A stretch of DNA of 64,000 nucleotides from Maratus speciosus (Eukaryota; Arthropoda; Arachnida; Araneae; Salticidae). Made by a program: the position numbers and the translations under genes. The stretch is taken from assembly GCA_963932465.1 (NCBI GenBank), contig CAWVRF010001053.1, positions 96,001 through 160,000 of the forward strand, read 5' to 3'. This document shows positions 33,557 through 43,579 of this stretch, piece by piece (positions within the stretch are counted from its first letter, which is position 1; every line of letters begins with the position of its first letter). The notes below the pieces were generated by a model that worked only from the letters and a program-made list of their open reading frames with translations, searched no databases and had not been told where the DNA came from.

Positions 33557-34069
33557 AGGCGCGCCACACACCAAGGAGACACGAGACATCTCACTTGACT
33601 CGTGCGACAAATTTACTGTTGTAACGTACCTGTTTCTTCACTGTGCCCACACACTAAAGACTCATGTGACGAAGTACCTATGTTGCACGTGTCTTATGCT
33701 TCGTTTCGCGCTTTCGTCTCGTGCTGCAGTTACGTTATATATTGCTACAATTTTCGTTTATTTGTTTCAAGATGGTAGGATTCAAGATTTCTTTTATTTT
33801 TTAGTAGAGTGAATAAAAATAAATCATCATCTTCGAATGAAATATCCATATTTACAATCGCTTCGTTTGCAGACGCCATGATTCTACTATTCTGTTCTGT
33901 CAAAGAATTAAAAGCAAGCTGCGCGCATACGCCGTGAATATGTCTGATGTCGCTTTGGTGTGTGGATGAAAAAAGTAGAAATGCAACTTGCCTCCTGTGG
34001 TGTCTCGATGTTTCATGATACATGCGACGTGAGCCAGAGTCGCATGTCTCCTTGGTGTGTGGCGCGCCT
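33557..34069 (-). mobile_element. Harbinger-like or related element with GGCGCGCC ends
   Basis: Inverted ends of about 26 bp, AGGCGCGCCACACACCAAGG / CCTTGGTGTGTGGCGCGCCT, with TA on both outer sides (33555-33556, 34070-34071). It encodes on the minus strand a 92-codon ORF (33745-34023) ending in an acidic-hydrophobic/basic block, EDDDLFLFTLLKNKR. That resembles the N-terminal start of PIF/Harbinger transposases, but no catalytic domain is present. Class assignment is tentative; Harbinger usually duplicates 3 bp. Confidence 0.5.
33745..34023 (-). pseudogene. Transposase N-terminal remnant
   Basis: 92 codons, with an internal Met (MASANEAIV) about half-way that may be the original start, followed by MDISFEDDDLFLFTLLKNKR. 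An acidic patch, then Leu/Phe, then a basic run is what I know from PIF/Harbinger-type transposase starts. It ends in ETNKRKL and a stop with no DDE domain. Its likely role is only as a fossil inside the GGCGCGCC element. Confidence 0.35.
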
Positions 34070-34108
34070 TAGGATAGCATATTTCCACACTAGGTATTCT
34101 AGACGCTG

Positions 34109-34786
34109 TAGTCACGTGGTTGAACTTCATATATCGAACTTGTTCACGTCAGTATCGCCAGCTCTGAAAAGTGGATTTCCATACTTTGGACAAAGCTTCC
34201 AGTCTATGCATGCGCCGTCTGCGTATATCGCTACTCTCTTATAAATGCATCCTGGTCTATATTTGTTCTCGTATACGCACCGCCACTGTCATATTTATAA
34301 ATGAAGATTGTATTTATTGTCCACTGCGTTCTCAAACGTTTGAGATACTGGAAATTACAGTAACACAAAGTTTGATATTGGAGTAGGCAATCTTAAATTA
34401 AAATAGTCGACATGTTCCTGTAAACGAATTTATACACCATTTGATGACTACTCTGAGATCACAACCTTCTCAAATGTACTAAAACTGTAAAAAGTTATAT
34501 TCAAATTCGTTCAGTGGTTGCTAAGAACGCTGTGAACATACATACAAAATGACTAGGGTGGACGAAAACAAATCTCTGAGTACCCTCACAAGCCTGTTAT
34601 TATCGCCAAAATAGTGTTTGTTAACGCGTGCCGTTAGAAATGGTTGACTATGAACCCGATTCTAAAATTTGTTATTATTCATTTCTATATTGATGACGTC
34701 GTTGTTTAAAAAGCAACACTTTTCTCTATCGTTGTTTCTGACACTAACGATATTGAAACTGTACCGACAGCGCTCAGAATGCAGTG
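34109..34786. other. Non-coding, nothing recognised
   Basis: Mixed composition. Small ORFs at 34171-34386 and 34669-34959 lack support. Confidence 0.45.
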
Positions 34787-34796
34787 GACTTCACCC

Positions 34797-34980
34797 GAGG
34801 CTAACGAGAAAGACAGGCTACCGCGGTGAGTCCGATTCTTCTTTTTTTACAGACCGCTGGAGTCACGTGATGCTCTTTTCGCACACCTTCATTGGTGCAT
34901 TCGAGCATCACATGACTCCAGCGGTCTGTAAAAAAAGAAGAATCGAACCCACCGCGTAGCCTGTCTTTTTCGTTAGCCTC
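34797..34980. mobile_element. MULE-type MITE, 184 bp, 10-bp target duplication
   Basis: Near-perfect arms of about 85 bp: GAGGCTAACGAGAAAGACAG / CTGTCTTTTTCGTTAGCCTC. Exact 10-bp direct repeats GACTTCACCC flank it (34787-34796 and 34981-34990). A 9-10-bp duplication is typical of Mutator-like elements. Both strands carry matching short ORFs because of the symmetry. Confidence 0.82.
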
Positions 34981-34990
34981 GACTTCACCC

Positions 34991-35459
34991 ATGTGACGTC
35001 AGCCGCGGGTAAACAGAAGAAAAACACAAATAGGCGCGACGAATATTTTTTCGGAGGGCATCTACCCGCAGAGGCGAGGCTATTGCCATTCGTGGACAAA
35101 GCCGTTCTGTTGCTATAAATAAAATTTAATTGGTTAAAAGGCATAAACTTGGTGGGTATGCCTTTATCTCGATTCTAATGTTTGTTGACGTCCTATTAAA
35201 CAATTTCAAGAATGTGGGTTGTATAGCTTGGACAAAACATAAGTTCTACATCGGATAGGATAATCCAATTTTACATGAATCTGACCAGGTTTCAGGTCGG
35301 ATTTTGACTCTTCCGGGTTGACCCGGATAAAAATCCTTTTCAAAGAAAGTCCTGAATATTTTTCAGATGAAAACTATACTTTGAAGATTAATTTATACAA
35401 TATCGAGGTTTGGAAACAAACCTCGAACTGAACGAACCCCCGGCTCGTGTTCTATAGGA
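34991..35459. other. Non-coding, nothing certain
   Basis: No gene. GACCCGGATAAAAATCC and an inverted GAGGTTTGGAAACAAACCTC (35406-35425) are the only notable features. Confidence 0.45.
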
Positions 35460-35940
35460 ACATACGACACGGGTCGCCGTTGCCTGTGGCACCAAATAGC
35501 AGGCGTGCTACGCACACTCCGTAAAATCTATTAGTTCACCTTCTACCGCCAGGGGGAGCAATGTGTTTTATACGATCACTGAACACTGGTCCCCGCTACT
35601 TGCGGTGCCGTATAGCAGGCGTGCGTGCACGCGCTAAAAAATCTGTTAGTTCCACATTCGACCACCAGGAGGCGCACTCTTTTCTAAAGAAACCACTTAC
35701 AGCGCGAAACGCCGGCACGTGCCTCCGCTGTCTGCGGCACCGTATAGCAGGCATGCTGCGCACGCGCTGAAAAATCCTTTAGTTCCACATTCCTTCACCA
35801 GGAGGCTCAATATTTTATTTATACTATCACTGAACACTGGTCCCCGTTACTTGCGACGCCGAGCCATATAGCAGGCGTGCGTGGAACGCGCTACAAAATT
35901 GTTAGTTCCACATTCGACCACCAGGTTGCGCACTCTATTT
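35460..35940 (+). repeat. Tandem array, ~124-bp unit, four copies
   Basis: ATAGCAGGCGTGC starts at 35496, 35612, 35744 and 35868 (116, 132, 124 bp). Each is followed by GCGCTAAAAAATCTGTTAGT, CCACATTCGACCACCAGG and, in some units, GAACACTGGTCCCCG. G+C is higher than average. Confidence 0.82.
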
Positions 35941-36285
35941 TTAGCAAAACTCTGTTATACAACTTATCCGTAGATATATTAGTCGAGCCGGGCCCATAGA
36001 ACCCGAGATAGGAAAGTGCCTCTGGCGGTAAAAAGTGGAAATAAAACATGTAAAGCTATTGAAAACTAAGTTGAATGAACCGAGCCCGTTGACATCGGGC
36101 CCATAGAACCCGAGACGGGAAAGCGCCCCTTGATGGTAAAAAGTCTGAATATTGAACTGAATATAAGAACTGAAATATTGAAGACTATCGAAAACCACAT
36201 TGAATGAACCAAACCTCGTTGCGATCGGGTCCATAGAAATCGATACAGGAAAGCATACCCTGGTGGAAAAAAATGGAACTAAAAT
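35941..36285 (+). repeat. Tandem array, ~120-bp unit, three copies
   Basis: GGGCCCATAGAACCCGAGA recurs near 35990 and 36108 and, diverged, near 36228, each followed by GGAAAG...CCTGGTGGTAAAAA and TTGAATGAACC. The 131-codon minus ORF (35941-36336) reads across these units and is not a gene. Confidence 0.75.
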
Positions 36286-36289
36286 ATGC

Positions 36290-37060
36290 AAGGTTATGTT
36301 TGCATAATATGAAAGAGTGGTCAAAGGGCTGCCCAATGATATATCACATGAAGGATGTTAGAAAAATTGAGAGTGCCTCCGGGAGCGCAAGTAGAGGAAG
36401 GGGGAACGAGAGGTGCATAATATGAAAGAGTTGGTCACAGGGCTTTCCAATGACATATTACATGAGGGGTGTCGGCAAAAGTTAGAAAAGTGCCTCCCCA
36501 GTCAGGCATTGTGTGGGGGGATGTTTGATGGTAGGTGCATAATATGAAAAAGTGGTCACATGGCTTTTAAATGATATATCACATGAGGGGTGTTGGTAAA
36601 AGTTAGAAGAGTGGGGGAAGGGAAGCAGGATGTGCAGAATACGAAACAATGGTCAAAGGGCTGTACATTACAATGATATATCACATGAAGGATGTCGGAA
36701 AAATAGAGAAAATGCCACCGGGGAGGGGGAAACGGGCGATACATAATATGAAAGAGTGGTCACAGGCTTTCCAATGATATATCACATGAGGGTTATCAGC
36801 GAAAGTTAGAAAAGTGCCCTCAAGGGGGACAAAGTGGGGGGAAAAGGGCGGGATGTGCAGAATATGAGAGAGTGGTCAAAGGGCTTACAATGATATATCA
36901 CATGAAGGATGTCGGAAAAATTGAGAAAGAGCCCTGGGGGAGGGGAATTTGAAGGAGGTGAAAGGGAGGCTTATAATATGAAAGAGTGGTCAAAGGCCTT
37001 TGCAATGATATATCACATGAGGAGTACGGAAAATGTTTGAAAACTGCACCCCCTAGAGGT
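36290..37060 (+). repeat. Tandem array, ~111-bp unit, seven copies
   Basis: GATATATCACATGA recurs at 36338, 36452, 36573, 36675, 36775, 36892 and 37006 (100-121 bp apart), preceded by ATAATATGAAAGAGTGGTCA and followed by a G-rich stretch of variable length. Length variation lies in the G-rich part. Confidence 0.88.
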
Positions 37061-37452
37061 CTTATTATCTCACATCCGTAATACAAACACACTATTACAT
37101 GAGGGGAAGGTAAACTTTCAACTATCAAAATTTCAAACATAACAATATTTAGCTTTCTAATATTATAATGTATTCTGGTTCCTCTCTCAAGATATTTCAA
37201 TTAAAAGGACTACGATAGAGCATGAATTATTATTCGCCCTTCTTTCAGATATAGAAATTTCCAATACTCCAATATTTTGCTATCAACTGGTTTTTATTTT
37301 CTCTCTAATGTTCAAACTTAGACAACCACCAGTATCTTTTAATTGTATTCCACTCATTTCATTTAAAATACAATTTTTTAATTTTATTTCCTTTTAAATA
37401 CATACCTTTCATTTAAAATAGTACAGGTTACATTCAAAATACATATCTTTCA
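37061..37452. other. Non-coding
   Basis: AT-rich; a repeated phrase CATTTCATTTAAAATACA occurs here and again near 37672. Confidence 0.45.
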
Positions 37453-37593
37453 CACATTGTGTGCGGGTACATTTCGCGGCGGAATTGTGCCGGGCGGGGT
37501 GTATTGCGTGCAAATTTAATTAACCCATACTAGTGCGTGTCCCGCGCTCAAGTATCAATCGTCAGAAAATGTGCGTGTCCCGCACACAATGTG
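37453..37593. mobile_element. piggyBac-like MITE, 141 bp
   Basis: Ends CACATTGTGTGCGGG and CCCGCACACAATGTG. The right flank is TTAA (37594-37597) and the left flank TTCA, one mismatch from TTAA. An internal GTGCGTGTCCCGC repeat occurs twice. TTAA insertion suggests piggyBac; there is no transposase to confirm. Confidence 0.55.
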
Positions 37594-37597
37594 TTAA

Positions 37598-38069
37598 GGG
37601 GATTCTCAAGCATATATTTTCCTCGCTCAGCAACGGGAAGCTTTCTGATGTTTCAATCACATGCACTCATTTCATTTAAAATACAAATCTTTTATTTATT
37701 TTTTCTTTTAAATACCTGAATTTAATTTAAAACAGATATTCTTTACACATTTAAGATTATTTTTCCCGCTTAACAACGGAAAGCTTTCTGACTCATTTTT
37801 GAAAATAAAACATGATACTTGGAGATATGATTATCAAAGTAATTTGTAATCAAACAGGTTTTTCATTTTTCGATAAATGAATTACATCTTGACTTATAAG
37901 CAATTGTTGTCTTAGGATGACAATTTTTTTCTTTCTTGCACTGCCACATCTGGAAATCTAATTAAATAAAAAAGAAAAGTGCCCAGTTAAACTGATGGCA
38001 TTGAGCACACAGGCTATTTACACTAACTGTATATTATGCTCTTATTTCAAAGAATAATGCCCCTCGAAA
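37598..38069. other. Non-coding
   Basis: No gene or element recognised. Confidence 0.45.
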
Positions 38070-38296
38070 AATAAATTAAGGGGGGCATTAGCCTCCCTCC
38101 AGTTTCTCCTCTTTATGCTTAATCAATGAGCCTCCAAATGTCATCAGGGGAGCACCTTATCAAAATAAACTGGTAACCAAATTTAAAGCAAATCGGATAT
38201 AAAAACCTATTTACCTAAATTAAGGGCATATTAGACCTCCGTCCCCCCCCCCTTTATATTTAACCAATGAACTTCCAAATGTAATCAGGGAAGTGA

Positions 38297-39225
38297 TGTG
38301 AGATGAAATCTCACAGTGTTTAAATTATGTTACTTATTTATTTCTTTGGCCTTATACATCGATGTTCTTTAAGCTTAAATCCATATTTATTTTTGCGTGG
38401 TCGGTTTCGCTTCACCGCACATCGGCAAGTTCGCTGACGTTCGGCTGCCCCTGGCATGGGATGCTTCTCCTTTGAACTTTGTACGATTGTGATGACGTCA
38501 TCGGAGCAAGTCTCTCACGGCATATGCATTGAATGGGTGTTTGATCTTTCAGAGGTGTGTCCATTCGCTGTGCAGGGAGCAAATTAAAACAAAGCCTTTT
38601 AAATGTTTTCTTTTGGATTTGTTTATTAAGACATTAGCTAATATTTTAAATTCTCTAATAGATTTAAATCTTTTCTTTCAGTAACTTTTGAAGTCCCCGT
38701 ATTCTTACTATAAATTAAAAATTCCGTTAATTTTAAATCAGAATCTGTTTTGTTGGAGAGCTGTCATGACTTAGTTTTGGTTTTAAAAGGATCGCGGGCT
38801 CCGGCTCCGGTCTGCCGACGCCGATGAATGTGGAATCCGGTAAAGAGCTTTTGCGTAAACGATGTCTGCGATTTTTAACAACTCCTGTTAAATTATTTCT
38901 TAATAATTTCTTGATTCATGCTGCACTTTTAAACTAACTAAATAACTTGAATTAATTTATGAACGGTGACCAACTGGAAGCCTTATCTTCTCTTCTCAAG
39001 ATGAAAATAAAGAATTAATTTATATTGTTATCAAGTCTCCTCTTCATTTATTTTACAGACTACACGATCCAAGTAAGAAGTTTCATTTATTTCTATTTTT
39101 TTACAATTGCTGACCTCAAAGAACAGAGGGTTTTATTGCAAACATTACACAACGCATTGTAATTAAAAAGAATTCCAAATTTAATTATACCTTTCATATC
39201 ACGGCACATTACCAGTTATATCACA
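38297..39225 (+). repeat. 5' LTR
   Basis: Starts TG, ends CA. It opens with a perfect hairpin TGTGAGAT-GAA-ATCTCACA. An AATAAA polyadenylation signal is at 39006-39011, supporting the plus orientation. CpG-containing blocks (GACGTCATCGGAG, CCGACGCCGATGAA) stand out from the AT-rich interior and may hold the promoter. Confidence 0.9.
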
Positions 39226-39227
39226 TT

Positions 39228-39244
39228 TGGTGCCGCAAAAACGG
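39228..39244 (+). promoter_or_regulatory. Primer-binding site candidate
   Basis: TGGTGCCGCAAAAACGG begins 2 bp after the LTR. Its complement ends GCGGCACCA, as a tRNA 3' end would. Confidence 0.55.
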
Positions 39245-40624
39245 TGGTTCTGAAGAAAATTTAAATTGATTTAAAGAAAATCGTAATATTTTAGAACTTT
39301 TGTTCTCAGAATAACTTTTGAAAATTTTTTTGATGTGTTCAATAAAATTCAAGATTTATTCTTTTAGTGAATTTTAAGAAATATGGAATATTTTATGTAA
39401 GAATTTTTGCATAACTACATATGACAATATTTTTTTAGTATTGGAAGTTTCTGTTCTCAAAAAAAATTTCTTGCATAGATTTTTTCTGCTTTGAAGAATT
39501 AAATTTTATAATTCTAGAATAATTTTGTTCTGCTCCATCTTGAAGAATATAATATTTTACTAAGTTTCCCATATTTTTTTAAACAATTATTTAAATTAAG
39601 ATCAATTTCCTATTGAATAATAGTCATATTTTTGATGATGCATAGTTATTATTCCATTTAAATAGTCTTATTTGAAAGAATTACATCTACATATTCTTTT
39701 ATTTGTAATGAATTATTAGAGAACATAATTTTTTTAAAGAATGATTATTTGATATATATATTTTTGAAATGAATTATATATTGTTCTTAGATAAATTCTA
39801 ATGAGTTTGAAATAATAAAATTGTTCTCAAGAACATATTTCATATTTTAAGAGGCTATGACTTTGGGTTTTTTAAATTAAATTTTTATGGCACTATTAAA
39901 TTGCAACAAATTTTCAAATTCTGTATATATATATATATAAGAAGCATTATTTTTGAAATTATGATTACTGGTGCTGAGAAATTTTATTCTAATGTCATAC
40001 TTATTATTCTGAAGCTGAAATTCTTCACAGAAGTTAGTAGTTGCCAATATCCTATATAACATTCTTGGAGATTTCTATGCTTCTGTTCTACAAATTTCAA
40101 ATCAAGATATTTTGTTTAACAATAATTTGAATACAAGAGTTTGTTTATAGATTTATTCTTATGCCATCTGGACTGTGATGTTCTATTATAATCATACAGT
40201 TTGGCTTAGTGCAAAGATAATCTACAATTTATAAATTAATAATGTATGCATTTAAGAATATTTTCACATTTATTTTACAACTGTTCTCATGTTGTTTCTA
40301 AAAGCACTCTCAGCTGACAAAATTTTATATTTGAAAAATTCTTGTTGCTTCATTTTTTTAAAATATATTCTTATGGCAAGTTGTAATTTTGACATCAAGA
40401 CCTTTCCACTCCATCGTATGTGCAGACTATGACAGTTTTCAACAAACAGGATTCTCATGTTGCTCTCAGAAAAAGAATGAAAGCAGCATTATTTTTTTTT
40501 CTCTTGAGAAGAAGTAGGCATGGGGCTACTTCATTCCTGTTACAGTTATATTCTTGAAATTATTTTACATCATCCATTTAAAAAAAAAAGTCTTATGGTT
40601 TTATACAGCTTTTAAAATAAGTTC

Positions 40625-40732
40625 TTATATTGTCAGTGTTCTCTGCAACAATTTTAACTGTGTGTTACTGCTGTTTCCCATATTTAAAGACTGTCTCTCT
40701 ACATATGCTGCTCTAAGAGTTTCTATTCCAAC
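40625..40732 (-). CDS. Captured exon, terminal (35 codons + stop)
   Basis: Acceptor TTTTTTTTTTTAACAG (40733-40734) followed by an open phase-0 frame VGIETLRAAYVERQSLNM...LLQRTLTI and a TAA stop at 40625-40627. It joins in phase to the upstream exon ending ...NGQLHQ. Antisense to the retrotransposon. The sequence after the stop, down to 39245, could be its 3' UTR. The protein family is not recognised; the peptide has helical, charged character. Confidence 0.55.
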   Translation of the reverse strand, partial: VGIETLRAAYVERQSLNMGNSSNTQLKLLQRTLTI

Positions 40733-40795
40733 CTGTTAAAAAAAAAAAATACTCACCTGCAAAAAAACTTTGCTTCATTCTCAACAATTTCTTAC

Positions 40796-40850
40796 CTGAT
40801 GAAGTTGGCCATTCACTGATGTGTTGTATCCATTTGTACTGACCTCTTCT
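40796..40850 (-). CDS. Captured exon, middle (55 bp)
   Basis: Acceptor AATACTAG (40851-40852) and strong donor CAG/GTAAGA (40795). It contributes one base to complete the Leu codon split with the exon at 41014-41200, then EEVSTNGYNTSVNGQLHQ, ending in phase 0. An alternative acceptor at 40862-40863 also gives an open frame, but its phase would not match the upstream exon. Confidence 0.5.
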
Positions 40851-41013
40851 CTAGTATTTTCCTTGTTTGATGATAGAAGATAAATATATTAATACTATAC
40901 TTACCTGCTTACCTCACCATTTTATAACAATAACTTTAAAATTTATGCTTCATTTTCAACGCTGAAGTGATTATTGAAAGGGGTCATGTCATGTTTGAGT
41001 CATTTATCCTTAC

Positions 41014-41200
41014 AATGTCTGATTCAATTCAATATCTTCGATGTTTGTCTCTAAAGCTAAATAAGATTTACGAGTAATCTCAGATGTTTTCTCAAGTAAT
41101 AGCTGTTCCAAGACCTGATTATGGAAGTGTTGTTGGTTTGCCTTTTCTCTTGTGAGATGTAATTTATCCTTACTAAGTAGATTGGTTGACTTGTCTGCTC
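41014..41200 (-). CDS. Captured exon, upstream (187 bp, coiled-coil-like)
   Basis: Acceptor ACTTATAG (41201-41202) and donor ATT/GTAAGG (41013). It is open for 61 full codons: ADKSTNLLSKDKLHLTREKA, then VLEQLLLEKTSEITRK and ETNIEDIELNQT. Heptad-like Leu spacing and many charged residues suggest a coiled coil. It needs one base from an earlier exon and leaves two for the next, both consistent with the 55-bp exon. No earlier exon was identified within 41201-43579. Confidence 0.55.
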
Positions 41201-43579
41201 CTATAAGTCAGTGTTGCTATTTTTTTTGCTAAATCAAGAAGATTTATGAAATAGTATAAAATTAGTTACTTTCAATATTGATTCTTACATGTACCTGCTG
41301 CAGTTACAAGAGTTGTATTTTGATTCAGGAATTCTCAAGATCAATTTATTTTCTGTCTAAATTCCCCATATTTCAAAAATTTTATTGTGCCTTTGTTTTC
41401 ATTTGTGAATATATCCAAAGTCTCTAAATTTTTATGTTGTCATATGCCTCATATTTTTACACAAGTAATTAAGTGAATGAATTCTGAAGATTTATTATTA
41501 ATGAAGAAATTAAAAAATTTTTTAAGCATCAAATCAATTCTTATACAAGATTTCATAAAAAGACAAGAAAAGCACAGTTCTTAGTAACTATTTAACAGCG
41601 CCTTTTGATGTAGAAGTGTTCCTTGATGAATCTTCAAAATTACTAAGAAGTTTAAAGAAAAAGTGCTTATTGATATCATCACCTACCTACTTATGTCTCT
41701 TTTTTTCCCAAGATGTGTGTGTGAATCTTCGATTTTTCACCAAATACAACATCATTTTGTCTACTTCAGTGCTCTATAATTCATCCTTTTAGTGTGTCCG
41801 AAAATAGTGATTACTGAAAGTTAATGATTAGCTTCAAAAGAAGTGAAGCCTACATATGTTGTGTTGTCGCCAAAAAAAGTTCTCGTCCAATGTTCCTGTA
41901 TAATGTCTATTCAACTGTTAAGTTGATGTTGCCTTTTTGTGTATGTCATCTAGAGATATGATCTGTTTCTACGTGGTAAATACAATGTTTACACCTTTGC
42001 AACAATACACATAACTGATGTCTTTTTGTGTACCAAAACTTTCAGCGTGTTTTTTTTAACATTCTGATAACATTTATTTATTTTTCATGCAAACTCTAAA
42101 TTGTGTTTATAACGCTAAAGAATCAAGGATCTGTAGAGAAAGACATTGCTGTTGTTTTTGCAGTTATGGGATGGTATATTGTGCTATTTAGTGTATATAG
42201 TTATTTTTCTTTTTGCACAAGGTGTCAGGAGCCTTGTTTATGGAGATCCAAGCCACCTGAAACCTTGAGTAAAACATGAGTAGTCACAGTGTATATTGTT
42301 CTATGATTGTGGATGATAGTATTTTTTTACATGATTTCCTGATTTTTCTGCATGAAATTGTTATGTAAATGATTTATAATATTTATATTATGGTACACTT
42401 AAAAATTTAAATTTCCCATGATAGTGTCAATTTTTTTAAATCTTTCATTGTATATGAAAGCATTTATTTTTTTCTGGGGATCCCCACCCACCCACTCAAC
42501 CAAATACCTACTTATTCTTAAAACCATGGTTTCTCAGTTTCTCTGTTTGTCTATAAGTTTATGAGTTTATCTTTATGCATATTTAAAATTGTATTAAGTG
42601 ATGTCTCATATTTTAAAGAATAGTATATACTTTGAAAATTTTTGATGAGTAAATAATACAAAAAGTATTGGTGTTTGTTGATATATTGCTTTTATAATCT
42701 AATGAAAAGTAGTAAGAGTATATGTTTCAGCAATATAACACTTAATTCCTTTTAGACATGTCTCTCTCATATATATATATTGTTGCAACTACTTTAACTA
42801 TCTGTGTTTTACATGTGAGTGGTCATTTAGTGCACGATTTGGCTACTTGTTTATGTGGAATACAGCTGGTTGTTTGAAGTCAAAATATTTAGTACTAAAT
42901 TAAACTAAATTGAATTAAAAAAAAAAATGATGAATATCCTATTGTGAAAATGTTACTAAAGATATTTTTTATGTATGGCCAGTTTAGAGTAATTAAAAAA
43001 AAAATAAATGCTCTATTTTATAAGTTATAAGTCCTAGGCTGTGATCAAATACTAAAGTTATTTTGATCTTGGTTGCTTCTAAAGTGCAACTCTTCTTATA
43101 TGGTATATCAATTTAATTAAATGTTTGATAATGAGCTCATTTTATATATGCCAATTCTCATTTTATATATGCTAATTCTGATTTTGTTTAGCATTTTTAA
43201 TTAAGTAATACATAGAATTTTATATATGCTAATTCTCATTTTCTTTAGCATTTGTACTTAAGTATTTGTGAAGATAAGTTTATTACATCATACTGCAATT
43301 GCCATAAATGGAAAGATTTGGCATTTTTTTTTATGTATACTTTTTGACTATGTATACTTTTGATGTAATTTCTTTTTCTTCTCTCTTCCCTTTTGGTCAC
43401 CACTAATTTTATTTGCAGCAGTTTAACTTTTGGCTTTATTTTAATATTTTAACTTTGATTTTTTTTCTCTGTCTTTGGCATTTAAAATTTTGTCATCCCG
43501 TTTCTGTAAAAGGTTTTTATTTCATTTTACCTTTTACATCACTTGCTCTGCCAAAATTTTACTCGGTAAATGGGGGTAT

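Larger units (their letters stand above)
39226..43579 (+). other. Non-coding interior of the LTR element
   Basis: T-rich on the plus strand. 39245-40624 has no ORF of note. 40625-41200 carries three antisense exons. 41201-43579 is non-coding, with a small triplicated phrase TTTATATATGCTAATTCT (43141-43235). No gag, protease, RT, RNase H or integrase motif on either strand. Confidence 0.75.

Noticed and set aside
34669..35144. Overlapping ORFs on both strands
   Set aside because: They mirror each other because they lie in the MULE-type palindrome and its flanks.
35941..36336. 131-codon minus-strand ORF
   Set aside because: It covers three units of a tandem array, with no motif or splice context.
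40862..41012. Extra exon between 41014 and 40850 (strong donors near 40903-40913)
   Set aside because: No acceptor/donor pair gives an open frame with the right phase, whereas direct joining of the flanking exons is in phase.
41560..41780. Additional captured exon upstream of 41200
   Set aside because: A good acceptor (CTTTTTCTTTAAACTTCTTAG) leads into 17 codons and then a stop, with no donor, so it does not fit the exon chain.
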